Origin: Planctomycetota bacterium
Lineage (GTDB): Bacteria; Planctomycetota; Phycisphaerae; SM23-33
Reading direction: 5' to 3'
Assembly (NCBI GenBank): GCA_022705325.1
Contig: JAKJER010000001.1
Span: 310,001 to 374,000 of the forward strand
DNA length: 64,000 bases
Position numbers and translations under genes: made by a program. Shown here piece by piece: positions 60,919-64,000 of this stretch. The notes under the pieces were generated by a model. It was not told where the DNA came from, did no database searches, and saw only the letters and a program-made list of their open reading frames with translations. The number at the start of each line of letters is the position of its first letter. The first letter of the stretch is position 1.

Positions 60919-61767
60919 CTACCTGGCGAGTTGCTCCCGCAGCCAGCCGATGGAGGCGGCCAGGTTGTCATCGGTGCCCAGGCACTCGACGCTGAGGAAG
61001 CCGTCCCAGTCGGCCTGCTTGAGCAGGCGGACGCACTCGGCGATGTTGGGGGCGTTGACGCCCTGGCCGATGGGCGACTCGGAGACGCCGATGCCGGTGT
61101 CCTCGCCGCGGAGGCTGGCGGCCAGCGAGGCGCTGACGTCCTTGACGTGCAGATACGCCAGCTTGGGCAGGAACCGCTTGAGGAAGTCCACCGGGTTGCC
61201 GCCCGCGATGAACGTGTTGCCCGTGTCCAGGTTGAACCGCAGCAGCGGCGTGTCCACGAAGTGCAGCATCTCGTGGAGGATCTCCGGGTCGTTGGTGTAC
61301 GGCCCGTGCGTCTCGATGTTCACCACGACGTTGTAGTCTTCGGCCCACTCGAGGATCTGGCGGTAGTTCTGCCTGGTGATGGCCAGGATCTCCGCGTCGC
61401 TGTAGCCGGGCGGCTTGGAAGCCCCGTCGGTGGTGTCGACCTGCGGGCAGCCGATGGCGGCGGCGAACTGGATGGCCTTCTGCACGTACCGCACGCCGAA
61501 GGTGGCCCCGCTGGGTCCGGTGATCGGAAAGCCCGCGTCGATCTGCGAGACCTGCAAGCCCAGGCCGTCCAGGTACCGCCTCAGGCGGATGGGATTGGCG
61601 TCCAGGCTCACCGTCGGGGCGTAGCCCAGGCCCTGGATGAAATCCTGCCCGTCTACCACGCCGAACTCGATGTAGTCCAGGTTGAACTTCTTCGCCGCCT
61701 GGCAGGCTGCGTCCAGACCCCCGCTCAGGCACCGCCAGTTGTCGGTGTGCATGCTGATCTTGATCAC
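60919..61767 (-). CDS. Sugar phosphate isomerase/epimerase-like TIM barrel
   Basis: 282 residues from a GTG (MIKISMHTDNWRCLSGG) with GGGAGAA upstream. AP_endonuc_2 barrel signs: FNLDYIEFGVVDG, LGLQVSQIDAGFP, YNVVVNIETHGPYTNDPE (metal ligands), LLRFNLDTGNTFIAGGNPVDFL, LAYLHVKDVSASL and GFLSVECLGTDDN. Unlike the protein at 22.3 kb it has no export signal, so it acts in the cytoplasm, perhaps on a sugar released by its operon partners. The substrate is unknown. Confidence 0.87.
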   Translation of the reverse strand: MIKISMHTDNWRCLSGGLDAACQAAKKFNLDYIEFGVVDGQDFIQGLGYAPTVSLDANPIRLRRYLDGLGLQVSQIDAGFPITGPSGATFGVRYVQKAIQFAAAIGCPQVDTTDGASKPPGYSDAEILAITRQNYRQILEWAEDYNVVVNIETHGPYTNDPEILHEMLHFVDTPLLRFNLDTGNTFIAGGNPVDFLKRFLPKLAYLHVKDVSASLAASLRGEDTGIGVSESPIGQGVNAPNIAECVRLLKQADWDGFLSVECLGTDDNLAASIGWLREQLAR

Positions 61768-61853
61768 GTGGTTCTCCCGAAATGGTTACACGATCCTACG
61801 GCTGAATTGCCCGCGATGTCAACGGCCAGGCTGGACCGCCGGGCGGTCTGCCA

Positions 61854-62642
61854 TTACTTCGCGTCACCCTGGATCGACGCGACGTACTGCGAGGGAGTCA
61901 TGAACGTGCAACCCTTGTCCTTGAGGTAGCGGACGATCTTGACGAAGTTCTCCCACCGCTCGTCCGTCCAACCGTTGGGGTGGCCCTGAAGAGCAAGATA
62001 CGGCTTGAGGCGGCCGAAGCGCTCGTAGCCGTCCTTGAACTTCTCGAAATTGGGCACGAAGGTGGGCGACTCGAGGTTCAGCATGCGTTCCAGGCTGACC
62101 TGCCCCCCTTGCGGCTTGGCCGGGCCGAAGAACCAGACGCGAATCTCGGGGATCTCGGCCAGGGCGGCTTCGGTGCTCTTGTCGGTCGGCCCCCAGTGCG
62201 GGCCGAACACATGCAGCGTCAGGCCCAGTTTCTGCTTGGCCAGCCGCTGCACCTTCAACAGGGCCTCCTTCTGCTCGGCCGGCGGAGTGCCCTTGAACCG
62301 GTCGGCCTTGTTCTCGTAGCCGTGGTTCCAGAACTCGATCGAGCCCCGTCTGGCCAGGTCCCTGATCCAGGTGAAATAGGCGGCGTGGTCTTCCTCCAAC
62401 GAGTAGCCCAGGATGCCGAAGGAGGCCTTAATCTTCTCTTGCTCGATGAAGTCGGCCACCCGCTGCCAGCGCGGCGAGACCGGCGCCTGGCCATGGGCGC
62501 CGCTGCGGGTGACGTCGTCGAGCTTGAGGATGATGACCGGCGCGGACGGGGCGGGCGACGCGTCCGCCTGGGCCCCTCGGGCCGGCAGCACGGACAACAT
62601 CAGCGTCAGCAGGGCGGTACGTGCGACAAGTCTGGCATACAT
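61854..62642 (-). CDS. Secreted polysaccharide deacetylase-like protein
   Basis: 262 residues. Signal peptide MYARLVARTALLTLMLSVLPARGAQA. The NodB-type barrel is suggested by VIILKLDDVTRSG (D42/D43 for metal and catalysis), KASFGILGYSLEEDH, GSIEFWNHGYENKADRF (metal His) and YLALQGHPNGWTDERWENFVKIVRYLKDKGCTFMTPSQY (catalytic His, C-terminal motif). It may remove acetyl groups from glycans or be an inactive relative. First gene of the operon with the isomerase, esterase and PQQ propeller. ATG has GGAAAGG upstream. Confidence 0.8.
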   Translation of the reverse strand: MYARLVARTALLTLMLSVLPARGAQADASPAPSAPVIILKLDDVTRSGAHGQAPVSPRWQRVADFIEQEKIKASFGILGYSLEEDHAAYFTWIRDLARRGSIEFWNHGYENKADRFKGTPPAEQKEALLKVQRLAKQKLGLTLHVFGPHWGPTDKSTEAALAEIPEIRVWFFGPAKPQGGQVSLERMLNLESPTFVPNFEKFKDGYERFGRLKPYLALQGHPNGWTDERWENFVKIVRYLKDKGCTFMTPSQYVASIQGDAK

Positions 62643-62743
62643 GAAGGCGACCTTTCCTTCCGCGGCACGCGGAGTGATCAGTGTACCCGCACCGGCGCGG
62701 CGGGGGAAAGCCCCCCGGGGAGAACAATCTAGCTCCATCCCCC

Positions 62744-62772
62744 TTGCGGAAAAACGTAAGGTGCCATAACAT
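62744..62772 (+). promoter_or_regulatory. Promoter for the LamG protein gene
   Basis: TTGCGG, 17-base spacer, TAACAT, about 62 bases before the ATG at 62835. A short hairpin-prone stretch (CTTCGG ... CCCGAAAG, about 62802-62821) lies in the leader. Confidence 0.45.
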
Positions 62773-62834
62773 ATCACTAGTACGGAGATCACCTGTCTGC
62801 CCTTCGGTCTGACCCGAAAGACGAGGAGTCGATC

Positions 62835-64000
62835 ATGAATAACGCTCGCGTGTCCGCTTGCGGCTTGCTGTTCGTGGCTGCGGTTCTTGCATGGCTTCCG
62901 TTGACCGTCTGGGCCTCGCCCATTGCGCCGCCCATGCCATCGTCCTCGTGGTTGCTGGATCAGGGGTCCGGCACGACCTTCTGGCCGTGGACCGGGCCAG
63001 GCTCGGGCACGATGGGCAGCAACAGCGGGTCGGCCACCCCGCAGTGGTCCAGCGACGTTCCGCTGGCCTACCCCGGCAACAACAGCCTGAGCTTCACCGG
63101 AACGGGCATGAACGTGCCTTCCAACTGGGCGACGGTTACCGGCGTGCCCAGCGGAACGGTCGGGTCGCTTTCGCTGTGGGTCTACGACAACGACGGGCTT
63201 AGCCCGCACTACGTCATGGACGCTTCCAGCGGCGCCCGCACGCTGATGTACCGCACGTCCGGGATCAGCACGTACCTGAACAACACGTCGATTGGAACGC
63301 CCGCCGGGAACCTGATTCCGGTGGGGGAATGGACGCACGTGGCCCTGGTGTGGGATAGCGCCGATCCTGTCGCCAAGCAGAAGATCTACAAGAACGGCGC
63401 CCTGTTCCAGACGTTCAACGTGTCCGTTTCAGCGGTCAGTCCGGCCGAGGTGTTCCTGGGCAGCCGCATGTCCAAGACCGAGGGCTGGAGCGGCAAGATC
63501 GACGAGTACGCCCACTGGGACGTCGCCCTGAGCGCCGACCAGGTGGCGTGGCTGGCCCAGAACAGCGTGCGTTCGCTGGGCTCGCGGGCCTGGCTGATGG
63601 ACGAGCCTTCCGGCGCAACGATCAGCCCGACCACCGGGACCCTGACGGGAACGCTGTTTGGCAATGTGACCCGCTCGACCAACGTGCCGCTGGGCTACGG
63701 AGGCAATCACTCGCTGTGGTTCACCGGAACTGCCGGCGATCGGGCGGTGGTGGACTTCGCCCCCCAGTCGATGGGCGGGCGCGGCTCGCTCAGCATCTGG
63801 GCCTACCGCGATTTCACCGATTCCACCGCCCGCTATCTCTTCGACGCTTCCGGCGGCGCACGAACACTACTGTACCATACCACGGCCGGGTGGAGCCTCT
63901 ATCTCAACAACCAGTCCATCGGCACCATCGACGAGAGCCTCATCCCCAACAACGAATGGACGCACCTGGTCCTGACCTGGGACAACCTGCTGGGCGACGA
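62835..64000 (+). CDS. Secreted LamG/concanavalin-A-like repeat protein, 3' end cut off
   Basis: 388 residues are seen before the window ends. The ATG has GAGGAG upstream and a signal peptide (MNNARVSACGLLFVAAVLAWLPLTVWAS). Two tandem copies of a jelly-roll lectin-type domain follow: the first at about 38-250 (SSSWLLDQGSGTTFW ... GEWTHVALVWDSADPVAKQKIYKNGALFQTF ... YAHWDVALSADQVAWLAQ), the second from about 256 (SRAWLMDEPSGATISPTTGTL ... NNEWTHLVLTWDNLLG). It is likely a cell-surface or extracellular adhesin. Low Lys and high Ser/Thr/Asn fit export. More repeats or a C-terminal anchor may lie outside. Confidence 0.85.
   Translation, partial: MNNARVSACGLLFVAAVLAWLPLTVWASPIAPPMPSSSWLLDQGSGTTFWPWTGPGSGTMGSNSGSATPQWSSDVPLAYPGNNSLSFTGTGMNVPSNWATVTGVPSGTVGSLSLWVYDNDGLSPHYVMDASSGARTLMYRTSGISTYLNNTSIGTPAGNLIPVGEWTHVALVWDSADPVAKQKIYKNGALFQTFNVSVSAVSPAEVFLGSRMSKTEGWSGKIDEYAHWDVALSADQVAWLAQNSVRSLGSRAWLMDEPSGATISPTTGTLTGTLFGNVTRSTNVPLGYGGNHSLWFTGTAGDRAVVDFAPQSMGGRGSLSIWAYRDFTDSTARYLFDASGGARTLLYHTTAGWSLYLNNQSIGTIDESLIPNNEWTHLVLTWDNLLGD

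Overview
The window is a high-GC (clearly above 60%) stretch of chromosome, most likely from a planctomycete, perhaps of the Phycisphaerae type. This is inferred from gene content: two C-type sulfatases, PQQ-type propellers, a hydrazine-synthase-alpha-like dihaem protein, DUF6807, DUF2961, DUF3300 and DUF2950 families, an ECF-like sigma factor in an operon with a Hanks-type kinase, a secreted RTX-calpain with an LEER-type N-terminal motif, Tat-exported TIM-barrel and Gfo/Idh proteins, and an LpxA pointing to a lipid A outer membrane. No marker here fixes the species.

Layout. 1-6.9 kb: an Fe-S protein cut by the window edge, a PQQ-like propeller, lpxA, a TrmH-type methyltransferase, a DUF6807 protein and a TPR protein. 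7.0-12.3 kb: a leftward housekeeping block in the order tRNA-Gln, glmU-like pyrophosphorylase, prs, rplY, pth, rpsF, ssb, rpsR, rplI. 12.7-26.1 kb: a signalling and peptidase region with a TPR-CHAT protease, then a leftward sigma factor / small protein / Ser-Thr kinase operon, then an RTX-calpain, a HExxH zincin, a sugar-isomerase-like protein, a gingipain-like caspase-fold protein and a DUF401 permease. 26.1-45.6 kb: a carbohydrate-processing and envelope region (glycosidase-like TIM barrel, MscK-like channel, two sulfatases, GH43/GH32-like propeller, dihaem HzsA-like protein, Gfo/Idh oxidoreductase, redoxin with DsbD-N protein, DUF2961/GH172). 45.8-48.8 kb: an Hsp70-TIR fusion. 49-64 kb: a secreted unknown protein, a pseudo-rhomboid coupled to a UroD-family protein, the DUF3300/DUF2950 pair, a four-gene leftward operon (deacetylase, isomerase, esterase, PQQ propeller with an embedded methyltransferase-like fold) and the start of a LamG-type surface protein.

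How the genes fit together. The 7-12 kb block serves translation, PRPP and envelope-sugar synthesis. The 12.7-21.3 kb region looks like a regulated proteolysis module: kinase and sigma factor are co-transcribed, a CHAT protease converges on them and a calpain diverges from them. The 36-45 and 56-63 kb regions suggest desulfation and breakdown of complex glycans in the periplasm.

The most notable items are a 289-bp MITE-like element with 20-bp perfect terminal inverted repeats, a 9-bp target duplication and four hairpins (34438-34744); the Hsp70-TIR fusion; the sigma/kinase/CHAT/calpain neighbourhood; a rhomboid lacking its catalytic histidine; and two genes whose -10 boxes sit so close to the ATG that their mRNAs should be leaderless. 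All functional statements come from reading motifs; no database search was possible.
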